A stretch of DNA of 64,000 bases from Syntrophomonas palmitatica JCM 14374 (GCF_001311885.1 NZ_BBCE01000009.1:55558-119557); one strand, 5' to 3'; positions 10,051 through 18,729 are shown, counted from the first letter of the stretch. Notes: generated by a model not told the origin, from the sequence alone. Numbers and translations are program-made.

Positions 10051-11277
10051 CTACAGCACTTTGCGCAGGTATTCATGCTTGAAATGTTTTATAGTGCTGT
10101 CGATAGGAATGGGGGCGGCTTGCCCCAGGCCGCACAGGGCTGCCTTTTGCATTACCTTGGAAAGAAGGGTTAAAAGATCGAGGTCCGCTTCCCTTCCGCG
10201 CCCGTTATTGATACGTTCCATTATCTCCCGGCAGCGGAAGGTTCCTTCACGGCACGGGTTGCACTTGCCGCAGGATTCATGTTCAAAGAATTTAGATATT
10301 CTGGTTACTACATCAACAATGTCTCTGGTCTCGTCCAGTACCAGTACCGCGCCTGAACCCAGAGCCGCTCCGATTTTGCCCATGGAATCAAAGTCTATGG
10401 GGGTATCCAGGTTGGCTTCCGGAATAAACGCCCCGGAGGTGCCGCCTACCTGTACGGCTTTAAATTTCTTGCCGCCGGGGATGCCTCCGCCCAGTTCAAA
10501 GATGACTTCCCGCAGGGTTGTGCTGGTAGGTACTTCAAAATAGGTGCGATTGACTACATCACCGGTCAGGGTAAGGACCTTGGTGCCGGGATAGCTGGCT
10601 GCGCCGATTCCCGCAAACCATTGGGCGCCATTAACCAGTATATATGGCAGGCAGGCAAAGGTTTCCACATTGTTCACCACGGTCGGAGCTTTCCATAAGC
10701 CCTCCACGCCGGGGAAAGGCGGCTTAAAGCGGGGCTCGCCGCGATGACCCTCTATGGATTCGATCAGGGCGGTCTCCTCACCGCAAACATAAGCCCCCGC
10801 GCCCATTCTCACTTCTATGTCGAAGTCGCCCAGAGCGCCGCTGGCTTTGGCGCTGGCGACGGCCTTGCGCAGGAGTTCCGCCACAAAGGGGTATTCGCCC
10901 CGGCAGTAGATGTATCCCTGCTGGGAGTTAATGGCCAGACCGCAGATAGCCATGCCTTCAATCAAGGCCTGGGCGTTCTTCTCACAGATTATCCTGTCTT
11001 TATAGGTTCCCGGTTCGCCTTCATCCAGATTGCATACTACATATTTTACCGGTACATTCTGGGGTACGAAGCTCCATTTCATGCCGGCGTTAAAACCGGC
11101 GCCGCCGCGCCCCCTGAGATTCGATGATTTTACCTCTTTGATGAGGTCTTCTCTGCTCATCCCGCGAGCTTTTTCTAGACCCTTATAGCCTCCAACTTTG
11201 ATATAATCTTCGGCACTGGCGGGGTCTATACGATCTGCATGCTCCAGCAGGACACGCATTTCTATAGCTGTCTTCAT
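10051..11277 (-). CDS. NuoF-like NADH-binding flavoprotein subunit of formate dehydrogenase
   Basis: This subunit carries FMN, the NAD(H) site and one [4Fe-4S] cluster, and links the formate dehydrogenase to NAD. Its 408 residues contain the glycine-rich NAD region RGRGGAGFNAGMKW (about 55-68), the FMN region GAGAYVCGEETALIESIEG and the cluster motif SCGKCNPCREG near residue 335, with the fourth Cys in CGLGQ. It is the short form, without the N-terminal thioredoxin or C-terminal ferredoxin extensions of HydB/HndC. The ATG at 11277 has AAAGGGATT upstream and is preferred over one at 11304. It lies 22 bp from fdhA and is clearly co-transcribed with it. Confidence 0.93.
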   Translation of the reverse strand: MKTAIEMRVLLEHADRIDPASAEDYIKVGGYKGLEKARGMSREDLIKEVKSSNLRGRGGAGFNAGMKWSFVPQNVPVKYVVCNLDEGEPGTYKDRIICEKNAQALIEGMAICGLAINSQQGYIYCRGEYPFVAELLRKAVASAKASGALGDFDIEVRMGAGAYVCGEETALIESIEGHRGEPRFKPPFPGVEGLWKAPTVVNNVETFACLPYILVNGAQWFAGIGAASYPGTKVLTLTGDVVNRTYFEVPTSTTLREVIFELGGGIPGGKKFKAVQVGGTSGAFIPEANLDTPIDFDSMGKIGAALGSGAVLVLDETRDIVDVVTRISKFFEHESCGKCNPCREGTFRCREIMERINNGRGREADLDLLTLLSKVMQKAALCGLGQAAPIPIDSTIKHFKHEYLRKVL

Positions 11278-11326
11278 AACAATCCCTTTCTTTCTCTCCC
11301 GCATCTTTATTTATATATCGCGGGTT

Positions 11327-11773
11327 CTATTTATACCTCGCCAGTATTTCAGGTACCTTTTGGGGAGTGACATCAAAAACCGGTTCGCTGTTAACGCTTA
11401 GAACAGGCGTAGCCTGGCACTGGCCAATACACTCGGTCAACTCCAGGGTAAACCTGCCATCGGCTGTCGTTTCCCCTACCTTAATATTCAGTTCTTTTTC
11501 CAGAGCCTTTAATACTTCATCGGCGCCGGCAATGTGACAGGGCGCGCTTTCACACATGCGGATAATATATTTGCCGCGCTTTTTCACTGACAAATAGGAA
11601 TAAAATGTGGCCACTCCATAAGCCTGGGCTTCGGAAATGCCAAATACTTTTGCCGCTTCGGAAACCGCTTCTTCAGGAAGGTAATTATATTTACGTTGGA
11701 TAGCGTGGTAGGCTTCAATAAGTCCGCCGGGCTTGTCCCGATACGGGGAAATGATATCCAGGCAGCTGGGCAC
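11327..11773 (-). CDS. NuoE-like [2Fe-2S] subunit of formate dehydrogenase
   Basis: A thioredoxin-like [2Fe-2S] protein of 148 residues that relays electrons between NuoF and the catalytic subunit. The four cluster ligands are visible as CESAPC (about residues 84-89) and CIGQC (about 125-129). The start is GTG at 11773 after a perfect AAGGAGGTGAAACT. It is the first gene of the transcript nuoE-nuoF-fdhA-focA. The same three-subunit arrangement is known for NAD-linked formate dehydrogenases of syntrophic fatty-acid oxidisers. No clear promoter was found in the 259-bp gap upstream. Confidence 0.93.
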   Translation of the reverse strand: MPSCLDIISPYRDKPGGLIEAYHAIQRKYNYLPEEAVSEAAKVFGISEAQAYGVATFYSYLSVKKRGKYIIRMCESAPCHIAGADEVLKALEKELNIKVGETTADGRFTLELTECIGQCQATPVLSVNSEPVFDVTPQKVPEILARYK

Positions 11774-12032
11774 AGTTTCACCTCCTTTCTCTTCTTGTTT
11801 TGATCATTCCTTGACACGCAATGAGACTTGCCATGTTACAAGAAAATTATCATTTCTCATTTAAACTCCATTATATTATATATTCCACAGCAAATCGGCA
11901 TCACCTTGCCTGGCCAGGGATGTATAACCGATAATTATATAACAACATTTTACATGCCAAAGACACTATGCCTGACATTTAACGTCCAAGAAGGAAATTT
12001 CGCTTTGAGAATAAATTCACCTGTAATATATA

Positions 12033-12927
12033 TTAGTTAAAATAATGGTTCTGCTCACGCCCCTGGTTTTTCCAAATCAAACCGTCGAGAATATCGCTTT
12101 CGCTGACGGTTATATAATCACGGTTCAGTTCTTCCATTATTATCTTAATTATTAACGCGCCGGAAGGATGATGTCAGCTCTTTCCGGCTGTAAACCGGGT
12201 ATGAGCCTCCGTTCCGGCAGGGTCAAACTGTTTAGTTTATTGTATATTTCATTGACGTCCTGGCAGGAAAGCATCTGACCATGCACCAGTTCGGACCTGT
12301 ATTCCCTCAGCTTGAGTTTAACCGCCGCCAGGGTGGCGGCGGTTCCCCCGACAAACACCAGGGGATTATCTGCCCATTCAGCTTTATGTTGATTTAATAC
12401 TGCCAATGCCCGTCTTATAGCATCAGAATTCATGCGGGTCTCGGTTGCGCGCACCGCCCCCAGGGGCAGTGAAAGGGCAAAAACACCGCCTGCATTTTCC
12501 AGCATAAATTCGGTGCTGCCTCCGCCAAGATCGACTACCAGCGGAGAAGCGATCAGGCTTAATCCCTTTTTAACTCCCAAATAACTTAAGGCGGCTTCTT
12601 CATTTCCATCAATAACCCTGACATTAAACCTGCACTCCCGCCAGGCTTCTTCGACAAATTCATCCCGATTGCCGGCCTCCCGTACCGCACTGGTCGCCAC
12701 TATATCGGTATGATCCACCTGGTAACCGCCTATTATGGTTTTAAAATCCCGCAGGCAATCCAGGTTCGTCGGACGGCGTCAGGCGACAGCATTTTGCTGG
12801 CGGCTGTGCCCTGCCCTATGCGGGTGGTCTGCATGTCCCGATGCAAAATCTTCAGCCCGTCCTCACCCAATTCGGCAATTAAAAGCCGGCAGGAATTGGT
12901 GCCGATATCGATAGCCGCATAACGCAT
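12033..12927 (-). CDS. Ppx/GppA exopolyphosphatase / pppGpp phosphohydrolase family protein, frame-interrupted twice
   Basis: Ppx/GppA proteins (ASKHA fold) hydrolyse polyphosphate or pppGpp. Seen: phosphate-1 motif AAIDIGTNSCRLLIAE at the N-terminus, ATSAVREAGN, VVDLGGGSTEF (phosphate-2) and VFVGGTAATLA. One A is missing near 12762; repair gives RRTLDCLRDFKTIIGGYQ. A second base is missing near 12157-12160; repair extends the C-terminus by about 40 residues to the stop at 12033, with the conserved ESDILDGL. The corrected length, about 298 residues, suits the short Ppx/GppA class. It sits between yabR and the formate operon. The choice between ppx and gppA activity is open. Confidence 0.88.
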
Positions 12928-12950
12928 AAACTCACCTCGAAGTAAATTTA

Positions 12951-13185
12951 GCCACAGATGAACACTGATAGGTCACGGATTTACACAGATAGTTTTAATG
13001 GTTCTATTTATATATTTATAATATATTTATAATAGTTGAACATGCCGACAACTGATTGCAAAGGAGTACAGCAGTAGTTTTATTCACAAATGTTCATATG
13101 CATAGCTTACTATAAATAATGAACCCTCATGAGACTTTTATCTGTGTAAATCAGTGTATAATCTGTGATCATCTGTGGTTTATTA
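12951..13185. repeat. CACAGAT palindromic element, copy 3 (full length, ~230 bp)
   Basis: The gap 12928-13243 has no gene. It begins GCCACAGATGAACACTGAT and ends ATCTGTGATCATCTGTGGTT, giving long imperfect inverted ends. Near the left end ACACAGATAGTTTTAATGGTT closely matches ACACAGATATTTTAATGGTT of the copy at 29761, so these two share internal sequence as well as ends. The core is A+T rich with no coding potential. Confidence 0.7.
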
Positions 13186-13200
13186 TCTTAATAAAAAAAT

Positions 13201-13230
13201 TAAAGGCACTTCTCGTAAGAAGTGCCTTTA
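13201..13230 (-). terminator. Rho-independent terminator after yabR
   Basis: A perfect 13-bp stem, TAAAGGCACTTCT with AGAAGTGCCTTTA around CGTA, lies just past the yabR stop and runs into ATTTTTTTATT on the minus strand. It separates the yab cluster from gppA. Confidence 0.88.
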
Positions 13231-13243
13231 TAGAATTCTGTTG

Positions 13244-13681
13244 TTAAGCGTTGCGGTTGCGCCGGCGCGGCTCCATTTTTTGTTTGAGGGGCTGCATGCG
13301 TTCATCGCTTTCCTTCAGAAAACGTGTAATCATGTCATCCAAATCTTTGGGTTTGCTGTTAGAGGCTCCGGAATAATTATCCCGGGGACTATTATAGTGA
13401 CTGTTTTCAGGTTTGCGGCTTACCGGGGCAGGCTTTGGCGCCGCCTGCTTAATAGAAAGGCCAACCTTTTTCCCGGCTACATTAAGCACTTTTACCGTAA
13501 CCTTGTCGCCTTCTTTAATAAAATCCTTAACATCGCGGACATAGGTATCGGCAATCTCAGAGATATGAACCAGCCCCACCGCTCCTCCGGGTAGTTCCAC
13601 AAAAGCTCCGAATTTCGTAATACCCTGGACTGTCCCTTCTAAAATATCTCCGGGTACGATATTGCTTTGTTCAATTGGCAT
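13244..13681 (-). CDS. yabR: S1 RNA-binding domain protein YabR
   Basis: A 145-residue protein with one N-terminal S1 domain (about residues 10-78: VPGDILEGTVQGITKFGAFVEL...GLVHISEI). A basic, proline-rich, low-complexity tail ends in RRRNRNA. It resembles B. subtilis YabR and general stress protein 13, which associate with ribosomes or RNA; its exact role is unknown. The ATG at 13681 is chosen because the domain begins directly after it; GAGGGGG lies rather far upstream (12 bases). Context divIC-yabR matches Bacillus. Confidence 0.88.
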   Translation of the reverse strand: MPIEQSNIVPGDILEGTVQGITKFGAFVELPGGAVGLVHISEIADTYVRDVKDFIKEGDKVTVKVLNVAGKKVGLSIKQAAPKPAPVSRKPENSHYNSPRDNYSGASNSKPKDLDDMITRFLKESDERMQPLKQKMEPRRRNRNA

Positions 13682-13768
13682 GAAAACAGATGTCCCCCTC
13701 AACAAATTCTAGATTAATTGTATCCAGGAGACGAACACTAGTCAACTAGAATAAACATCTGACCACCG

Positions 13769-14059
13769 CTAGAAGCTGTCATCTGATGGTTCGATTTCCA
13801 CTATGTAAGTTTCGCCCTTCTTAACCATGTGCAGCTTTTCCCGTGCTATTTTTTCTATTGCAGCCGGAGAGCGGGCTTCCTTCAGCTGAGCTTTTAAATC
13901 TAATTGAACCGCATGCAGCCGCTCACTTTCTTTTTGCAGGCTTTCCCTGCGTTCACTCAAATCCCATATCACTTTAAGTTTGGGCACTACAGGAACCATC
14001 AGCAGGCACAGGGCCGCCAAAACCGCAAAAGTCCGAAATCTGCTTTTAGTCGTCTTCAC
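13769..14059 (-). CDS. divIC: Septum formation initiator DivIC/FtsB
   Basis: A small bitopic division protein that complexes with FtsL and DivIB/FtsQ at the septum. Its 96 residues have a basic cytoplasmic start (KTTKSRFR), one membrane helix (about 9-30), an extracytoplasmic coiled coil (LQKESERLHAVQLDLKAQL) and the FtsB-type AREKLHMVKKGE motif. The start is GTG at 14059 after GGGGGAGGAAGCTG. It overlaps the end of the upstream HTH gene by 14 bases, implying translational coupling. Confidence 0.9.
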   Translation of the reverse strand: MKTTKSRFRTFAVLAALCLLMVPVVPKLKVIWDLSERRESLQKESERLHAVQLDLKAQLKEARSPAAIEKIAREKLHMVKKGETYIVEIEPSDDSF

Positions 14060-14279
14060 CAGCTTCCTCCCCCTTGAACAAACCCAGGACTTCCCCGGGC
14101 AGCACAATAACCACTTCATAGCCTTTGGCACGGGCACGGTTATACAAGGTAGCCACCGTACTGGGACTTATGTCAAGTATCTGGCAAATCTCCTCACTGC
14201 TTTTACCGGTTTCCTTAAGTACAACTACCTGCTTTTCTCTGAAGCTTAGTTTTTCTGCTCCGCGAATTTCAATTTTCAT
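14046..14279 (-). CDS. Small sigma-70 region 4 / LuxR-like helix-turn-helix protein
   Basis: A 77-residue protein with a helix-turn-helix: LSFREKQVVVLKETGKSSEE then ICQILDISPSTVATLYNRA, the pattern of sigma-70 region 4 or LuxR DNA-binding helices. The acidic C-terminus ends in EEAGEDD. It probably binds DNA, but the target is unknown. The ATG at 14279 follows a weak AAGGAATG. It overlaps divIC, and an inverted pair of DnaA-box-like 9-mers lies 21 bases upstream. I know of no named family member in Bacillus at this place. Confidence 0.75.
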   Translation of the reverse strand: MKIEIRGAEKLSFREKQVVVLKETGKSSEEICQILDISPSTVATLYNRARAKGYEVVIVLPGEVLGLFKGEEAGEDD

Positions 14280-14299
14280 TCCTTAACCTTGTCTACAGG

Positions 14300-14320
14300 T
14301 TTTCCACAAATTGTGGACAA
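14300..14320. promoter_or_regulatory. Inverted pair of DnaA-box-like 9-mers
   Basis: TTTTCCACA (14300-14308, plus strand) matches the consensus TTWTNCACA. After AAT comes TGTGGACAA (14312-14320), which is TTGTCCACA on the other strand, one mismatch. It lies just upstream of the HTH-divIC genes and may be a DnaA or other repressor site. Binding is inferred only. Confidence 0.4.
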
Positions 14321-14380
14321 ATTTAGTATATGCTACAACAACCTGAAAGGGCAAGGTTTTTCTTGCCGCAAAGCTAATAT

Positions 14381-14407
14381 GTCGCGTGGGGACCGTCTCC
14401 GCGCGAC
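14381..14407. repeat. GTCGCG...CGCGAC palindrome
   Basis: GTCGCGTGGGGAC faces GTCTCCGCGCGAC with a single base between and one mismatch plus one G-T pair. It lies after the yabQ stop and could aid termination, though no T-run follows. The core GGGGACCGTCTCC resembles the GGGGACGGTTCTCC palindromes at 15247 and 18664. Confidence 0.45.
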
Positions 14408-14419
14408 ACACTTAACTCC

Positions 14420-14845
14420 CTAATCATCCGGATTTAAAGGAGGATCATTATTCTTTTTGCCCAAGCCGCCGCAAACGGCGCTTATTTTCTTCACAACCGC
14501 CGCAAGTCCATGCCAGATAAACGCACCTGCCCGTATGGTTTTTAATGCTGCTTCCAGCAAATAACTATCCAGGTATTGGGCCAGTTTGCGAAAATAGATT
14601 ATGATGCCGATTAACAAGGCCAGGAGTATATAGAATCTGATCTCTCCCTGGTTTATCCATAACATGGCGGCAAAAACCAGCAGAATTATGAAGATCCATA
14701 ACAGCAGATCAAAAATATATAGCACCGCTGCTTTTAATTTGGCATGGCGTATAATTATCTGATAATAATTTAATACCAGGCCGCTGGCCAGGCCCAGTAC
14801 CAGGGTTAATACAAAAGCTTGGATTTGCTGCAATGTTTCGGGCAA
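14420..14845 (-). CDS. yabQ: Spore cortex biosynthesis protein YabQ
   Basis: YabQ is a sigma-E-dependent membrane protein of the spore envelope needed for cortex formation in B. subtilis. The 141-residue product has four to five hydrophobic segments (about 10-28, 38-62, 68-86 and more) and a basic, charged C-terminus. The start is TTG at 14845, with GGGGGAGGG upstream. Context yabP-yabQ-divIC supports the call, although sequence conservation in this family is weak. Confidence 0.87.
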   Translation of the reverse strand: MPETLQQIQAFVLTLVLGLASGLVLNYYQIIIRHAKLKAAVLYIFDLLLWIFIILLVFAAMLWINQGEIRFYILLALLIGIIIYFRKLAQYLDSYLLEAALKTIRAGAFIWHGLAAVVKKISAVCGGLGKKNNDPPLNPDD

Positions 14846-14865
14846 AGTCAGGCCCTCCCCCGCAG

Positions 14866-15135
14866 TTATTTTAACAGGCGGTTGAGGATGCTTTTTCCTC
14901 GTGTTTTCAGGTCGCTGCCCTGTTCCTTATATTCCAGATGATTCGCTTTCCCGGTTATGCTTACTTTGCCTTCCTCAAGATTCAAAGTGCTCACATGAAG
15001 ATCCTGTCCCGAAATAACCAGATATCCCAGATCGGTTTCCAATATTACTTCCTGTTCATCAAAGGTGACTACATTCTTTATCCCTGCCATCTGGATACTG
15101 CTGCGATTAACCATTGTCAGGCTGTGTTCAGACAT
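14866..15135 (-). CDS. yabP: Sporulation protein YabP
   Basis: YabP (YabP/YqfC family) is a small beta-rich protein needed for normal spore cortex. The 89-residue product shows the family pattern NRSSIQMAGIKNVVTFDEQE, then LETDLGYLVISGQDLHVSTL and LNLEEGKVSITGKANHLEY. The ATG follows CGGGAGGGATAGGT. It lies 20 bp from yabQ, so the two are one operon, probably mother-cell expressed as in Bacillus. Confidence 0.93.
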   Translation of the reverse strand: MSEHSLTMVNRSSIQMAGIKNVVTFDEQEVILETDLGYLVISGQDLHVSTLNLEEGKVSITGKANHLEYKEQGSDLKTRGKSILNRLLK

Positions 15136-15199
15136 ACCTATCCCTCCCGCGGCTTTTTTCAGTTGTAATAAAGATATGCCAGAAACAACGGCTTATGAC

Positions 15200-15312
15200 A
15201 AAAATGCAAAAGCAGGGGGAGTGACAAGGGGACGAGTGACAAGGGGAGTGACAAGGGGACGGTTCTCCTGACACCCTCTCGAGGGTGTCAGGAGAACCGT
15301 CCCCTTGTCACT
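15200..15312. repeat. Perfect 32-bp palindrome of the GGGGACGGTTCTCC type with tandem lead-in
   Basis: Two arms of 32 bases (15247-15278 and 15281-15312) are exact reverse complements separated by TC. The arm contains ACAAGGGGACGGTTCTCCTG. Upstream, GTGACAAGGGGA is repeated in tandem. Such extragenic palindromes are commonly linked to REP-associated (Y1) transposases; no such gene is in the window. Confidence 0.75.
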
Positions 15313-15317
15313 CAAAA

Positions 15318-15345
15318 CTAAAATCGCCCTGTAAAACAGGGCGAT
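15318..15345 (-). terminator. Rho-independent terminator after rqcP
   Basis: A perfect 9-bp stem ATCGCCCTG / CAGGGCGAT (15323-15331, 15337-15345) lies three bases past the rqcP stop and is followed by TTTAGTTTTG on the minus strand. It ends the hup-rqcP transcript. Confidence 0.8.
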
Positions 15346-15348
15346 ATA

Positions 15349-15591
15349 TTATTCAAGTACACGGTATAAATTCTTGGCCTCTGCGGCTTTTACATTTTCC
15401 TTTATATCAAGAATCTCAAAAACTGTCTGCCGCTCCCCCACCTGTATAGTTAGGATATCCCCTTTTTTAACCTCTGTGGATGGCTTGGCAACTCTCCCAT
15501 TGACAAGAACCCTTTCATTTTCCGCAAAATCTTTGGCAACACTGCGCCGCTTAATTATGCGCGAGACCTTCAGGTATTTGTCCAGGCGCAT
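15349..15591 (-). CDS. rqcP: S4-domain RNA-binding protein RqcP (YabO)
   Basis: RqcP is an S4-fold protein that binds stalled 50S subunits with RqcH and helps alanine tailing in ribosome quality control. The 80-residue product is almost entirely S4 domain: MRLDKYLKVSRIIKRR, VAKDFAENERVLVNGRVAKP, VKKGDILTIQVG. Length and motifs match YabO/HslR-type proteins. It starts four bases after the hup stop, and the pair forms an operon. Confidence 0.93.
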   Translation of the reverse strand: MRLDKYLKVSRIIKRRSVAKDFAENERVLVNGRVAKPSTEVKKGDILTIQVGERQTVFEILDIKENVKAAEAKNLYRVLE

Positions 15592-15595
15592 ATCT

Positions 15596-15868
15596 CTAGT
15601 CTACCGCGTCTTTTAAAGCTTTTCCGGCTTTGAATGCTGGTACTCTGCTGGCGGGTATTTTTATTTCCGCGCCGGTCTGCGGGTTTCTTCCCTTGCGCGC
15701 CTGCCGGTCGCGTACTTCAAAAGTGCCAAAACCTACGAGCTGGACCTTTTCGCCGCCTTTCAAAGCTTGCTCAACCACAGCAAAAAAAGCATTGGTCACC
15801 TTTTCCGCATCCTTTTTAGTCATATCGGTTTTAGCTGCAATATCGGCAATTAATTCTGTTTTGTTCAA
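15596..15868 (-). CDS. hup: HU family nucleoid protein
   Basis: HU binds DNA non-specifically as a dimer and bends and compacts it. The 90-residue product shows [40 protein letters not shown] and [22 protein letters not shown], the DNA-gripping arm with its intercalating proline. The start is TTG at 15868, eight bases after GGAGGG. The place between mazG and yabO is the usual one in Clostridia. Confidence 0.97.
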   Translation of the reverse strand: MNKTELIADIAAKTDMTKKDAEKVTNAFFAVVEQALKGGEKVQLVGFGTFEVRDRQARKGRNPQTGAEIKIPASRVPAFKAGKALKDAVD

Positions 15869-15986
15869 GTTTTTATCCCTCCTTATATTTTTTATTTATT
15901 GTGCCTATTCGCTATGTTTTGGCATTATCCTTCTTTTGAAAGGAAAAACTTGTATGAGCCAGGATGATTAACAGCTGGATTACCGT

Positions 15987-16748
15987 TTACAGCCCCTGCC
16001 TTTTGGCTTCATCCCAAAGCAAATCCAGCTCTTCCAGGCTTAACTGGTTGAATTTCTTTCCCTGCAGCCGCACGCGGTCTTCTATATAATTGAAACGGCG
16101 TGTAAACTTGTCATTGCAGGCCTGCAGGGCCGCCTCCGGTTCGACCCCTTTAAACCGGGCCACATTAACCATCGCAAAAAGAAGGTCTCCCATTTCCTCC
16201 TCGATTTCCTGCTGGTTATTGGCCTGGGCAAGCTCGTCCATTTCTTCCTTAACCTTTTCCAGGGCGCCGGTTATGTCGGGCCAGTCAAAACCCACCCGTG
16301 CCGCCTTTTCCTGTACTTTTTCAGCTCTCATTAAGGCTGGCAGCATGGAGGGAATCCCCTCCAGGATATATTTTTTCTCTTTTTTGAAGCCTTCCCAACG
16401 ATCCAGTACATCATGGCTGGTTTTAAGCTGCAGGGAACCAAAAACATGAGGGTGTCTTTCCACCATCTTATCTTTTACGGTATCGGCCACATCAGCAAAA
16501 TCAAAACTGCCCTCGCGGCTGGCCAGAGCAGCATGAAATACTACCTGCAAAAGCACGTCTCCCAGCTCTTCCCTGAGTTTATCCATATTATTTTCCTGAA
16601 TAGCGTCAATGACTTCATAACATTCTTCAATTAGATACCGCTGCAGGGATTGGTGGGTTTGTTCGCGATCCCAGGGACATCCGTCAGGCGCCAGCAAACG
16701 CTCCATAATCTCAATTAATTCCTCAATAGCCCGGCCGGGACTAGACAT
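15987..16748 (-). CDS. mazG: Nucleoside triphosphate pyrophosphohydrolase MazG (YabN C-terminal type)
   Basis: MazG hydrolyses NTPs and dNTPs to monophosphates and PPi and clears aberrant nucleotides. The 253 residues contain two MazG domains. The first (about 25-130) has the metal-binding EECYEVIDAI and EELGDVLLQVVFH; the second (about 160-245) has EEEMGDLLFAMVNVARF. B. subtilis YabN has an extra N-terminal methylase domain that is absent here. The ATG is seven bases after GAGGTG. The spoVB-mazG order matches yabM-yabN. Confidence 0.95.
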   Translation of the reverse strand: MSSPGRAIEELIEIMERLLAPDGCPWDREQTHQSLQRYLIEECYEVIDAIQENNMDKLREELGDVLLQVVFHAALASREGSFDFADVADTVKDKMVERHPHVFGSLQLKTSHDVLDRWEGFKKEKKYILEGIPSMLPALMRAEKVQEKAARVGFDWPDITGALEKVKEEMDELAQANNQQEIEEEMGDLLFAMVNVARFKGVEPEAALQACNDKFTRRFNYIEDRVRLQGKKFNQLSLEELDLLWDEAKRQGL

Positions 16749-16770
16749 CCGTCAACACCTCATTCTCAGA

Positions 16771-18320
16771 TTATCTATTAATCATTTTTTTCAGCATATC
16801 TATATCCAGTTCCCTAATTAGCAATAATAACAGGCCGTAAACGCTACCCCTGCCGTAATAGCCAGGAGGGTGGAAATATGCGAGTTAAGGTCCGCCCCTA
16901 TCAGGGCCTGATACACGATTTTAACTCCCAGGGTCATGACTACTGTAACCAGCATGATTTTTATCAGCCGTTCCTTTTCATAAATGACTCCGGTTATTTT
17001 TTTAAGGGATATGATATTTATTGACGAACCGATTAAAAACGCCAGCACCGTACCCAAAGCCGCCCCCCGGATATTCAGGGCGGGTACGCTGGTTAAGGTG
17101 TAATTAAATATGACTTTAAATACCCCGGTGATAATTAGGCTGCGCATAGCTAATTCCGGGCGGCCCGCGCCCTGCAACCCGGCGCTGGATATTTGAAAAG
17201 CCGCTAAAACTATGCAGGCAAAGGCCATCGGTTCTAGGGCCCGGCCCACTTGAGGCAATTTGTAAAGTAGATCTGATATGGGATAAGCCAGAATATACAG
17301 TCCTGCTGTACACGGCAATGACACAATCATACCAGCACGCAGGGCGTAATTAATCCGCTGGTAAAGCATGCTCCGGTCTGATCTGGCCAGGGCTTCGGCT
17401 ACAGCCGGGACCAGACTGGTGCCTATGGAAATCGTAAGTATAGCTGGCAAACTGATAAGAACAGAGGCCATTCCCGCTAGCTGGCCATATAATGCCATCG
17501 CCTGGGAATGACTATAATGAATCGCTTCCAGCCGCCCCGGCACTATAATGGCATCCACTATCTGCAGCAAAGGCAGCACCACAGCGCCAAAGGAAACCGG
17601 TATGGCCATATACACCATTTCTTTGCCCAGCGACCATGAACCGGTTCCGGAATAGTTTAATTCAACCTGGTCATGGCGCTGTTTTTTACGAAAACGATAA
17701 TAATAGATGAAAAGCACCACGATCCCGGCTATACCTCCCACCACCGCTCCGCTGGTCGCTCCCGCGGCGGCGAATTCCAACCCCCGGGGAAAGAGGAGAT
17801 AAGCAAAAATCAGCACCGCGGTTACGCGGAACAACTGTTCAATCACCTGGGATACCGCGGTGGGCATCATGGTTTGATAACCCTGAAAATACCCGCGGTA
17901 AACCGACATCAACCCCGCGAAGAATATGGCAGGGGCTACTGCCACTATGGGCCAGTAAGCCCGGGGCTCGTTTAAAATATGGTCGGCGATGAAATGCGCT
18001 CCCTGCATAACTGCCAGGGTTAAGATCAAACCGGACACGCCTAAAATGAGCAGTGAGACCCGGAATATTTTGCGGCTGTCGCCGCTGTAGCCCTCGGTTT
18101 CCCGGCGCGAGACCAGCACGGATATGGCTACTGGAACCCCGGCTGTAGCCAGGGACAGAATCGTCGTATATATGGGGTAGGCCATCTGATAGAGCGCCAT
18201 CCCCTCGGGTCCGATTAGTCGCGCCAAGGGAATGCGGTATATGGCGCCCATCAGCTTGCTGATGCCTCCCGCTACCGCCAGTATAAAAGCTCCCCACAGG
18301 AAATGCTTTTTGTTTTCCAT
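16771..18320 (-). CDS. spoVB: Stage V sporulation protein B (SpoVB), MOP-family flippase, frame-interrupted near the end
   Basis: SpoVB is a polytopic MurJ-like flippase needed for spore cortex synthesis, probably moving lipid-linked precursors. About 14 membrane segments, starting FLWGAFILAVAGGISKLMGA and the family motif YRIPLARLIGPEGMALYQMA. The open frame stops at 16818, but restoring one C near 16842 gives VAVYGLLLLLIRELDIDML then KKMINR, ending at 16771: a normal ~517 residues. Start taken at ATG 18320, six bases after GGAGG; a GTG directly before it (18323) is possible. It is followed by mazG 22 bp away. Confidence 0.92.
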
Positions 18321-18403
18321 CACAATCCTCCCCCATTACCACGAAGCTTATTATATCACCGGGAAAAACAATTCACCACAGATTAAGGCAAAACACTTCC
18401 CAC

Positions 18404-18650
18404 AGAACAAATTCGCCCTCCGGGCGATCAGCGTTATGGTTTTAGATTGCCGCGTCGCTGCGCTCCTCGCAACGACAGTAAGGTTGTTCCCGAAGGTAAT
18501 CCTTTATTGTGTCATTGCGCTCACAGCGAAGCAGTCTTTCGTGTCATTGCGAGCACAGCGAAGCAATCTTTCGTGTCATTCGCTCACAGCGAAGCAATCT
18601 TTCATGTCATTGCGCTCACAGCGAAGCAGTCTTTCCCCGTTTTTGCAGTC
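18404..18650. repeat. TCATTGCGAGCACAGCGAAGCAATCT repeat cluster with shared leader
   Basis: The gap between spoVT and spoVB (18324-18749) holds four tandem units of about 31-32 bases with the core GTCATTGCG...CAGCGAAG-CARTCTTTC. They follow a leader of about 85 bases (AATTCGCCCTCCGGGCG ... GACAGTAAGGTTGTTC). The same leader and one unit occur at 42741-42868. This core is a repeat found in many bacteria. No coding potential; function unknown. Confidence 0.7.
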
Positions 18651-18655
18651 ATGAC

Positions 18656-18692
18656 AGGGCTGGTGTCAAGAGAACCGTCCCCTTGACACCCG
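18656..18692. repeat. GTGTCAAGAGAACCGTCCCC palindrome, short copy
   Basis: GGTGTCAAG and CTTGACACC flank AGAACCGTCCC, a short relative of the 15247 palindrome. It abuts the spoVT terminator. Confidence 0.55.
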
Positions 18693-18697
18693 TACAT

Positions 18698-18729
18698 AAA
18701 AAAGCGATCTTATATGCATAAGACCGCTT
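18698..18729 (-). terminator. Rho-independent terminator after spoVT
   Basis: AAGCGATCTTAT (18702-18713) pairs with ATAAGACCGCTT (18718-18729), one mismatch, loop ATGC, followed on the minus strand by TTTTTTATG. It ends spoVT transcription 20 bases past the stop. Confidence 0.82.

Noticed and set aside
18500..18650. CRISPR-like spaced repeats
   Set aside because: Units are directly tandem with no unique spacers, and no cas genes are present.
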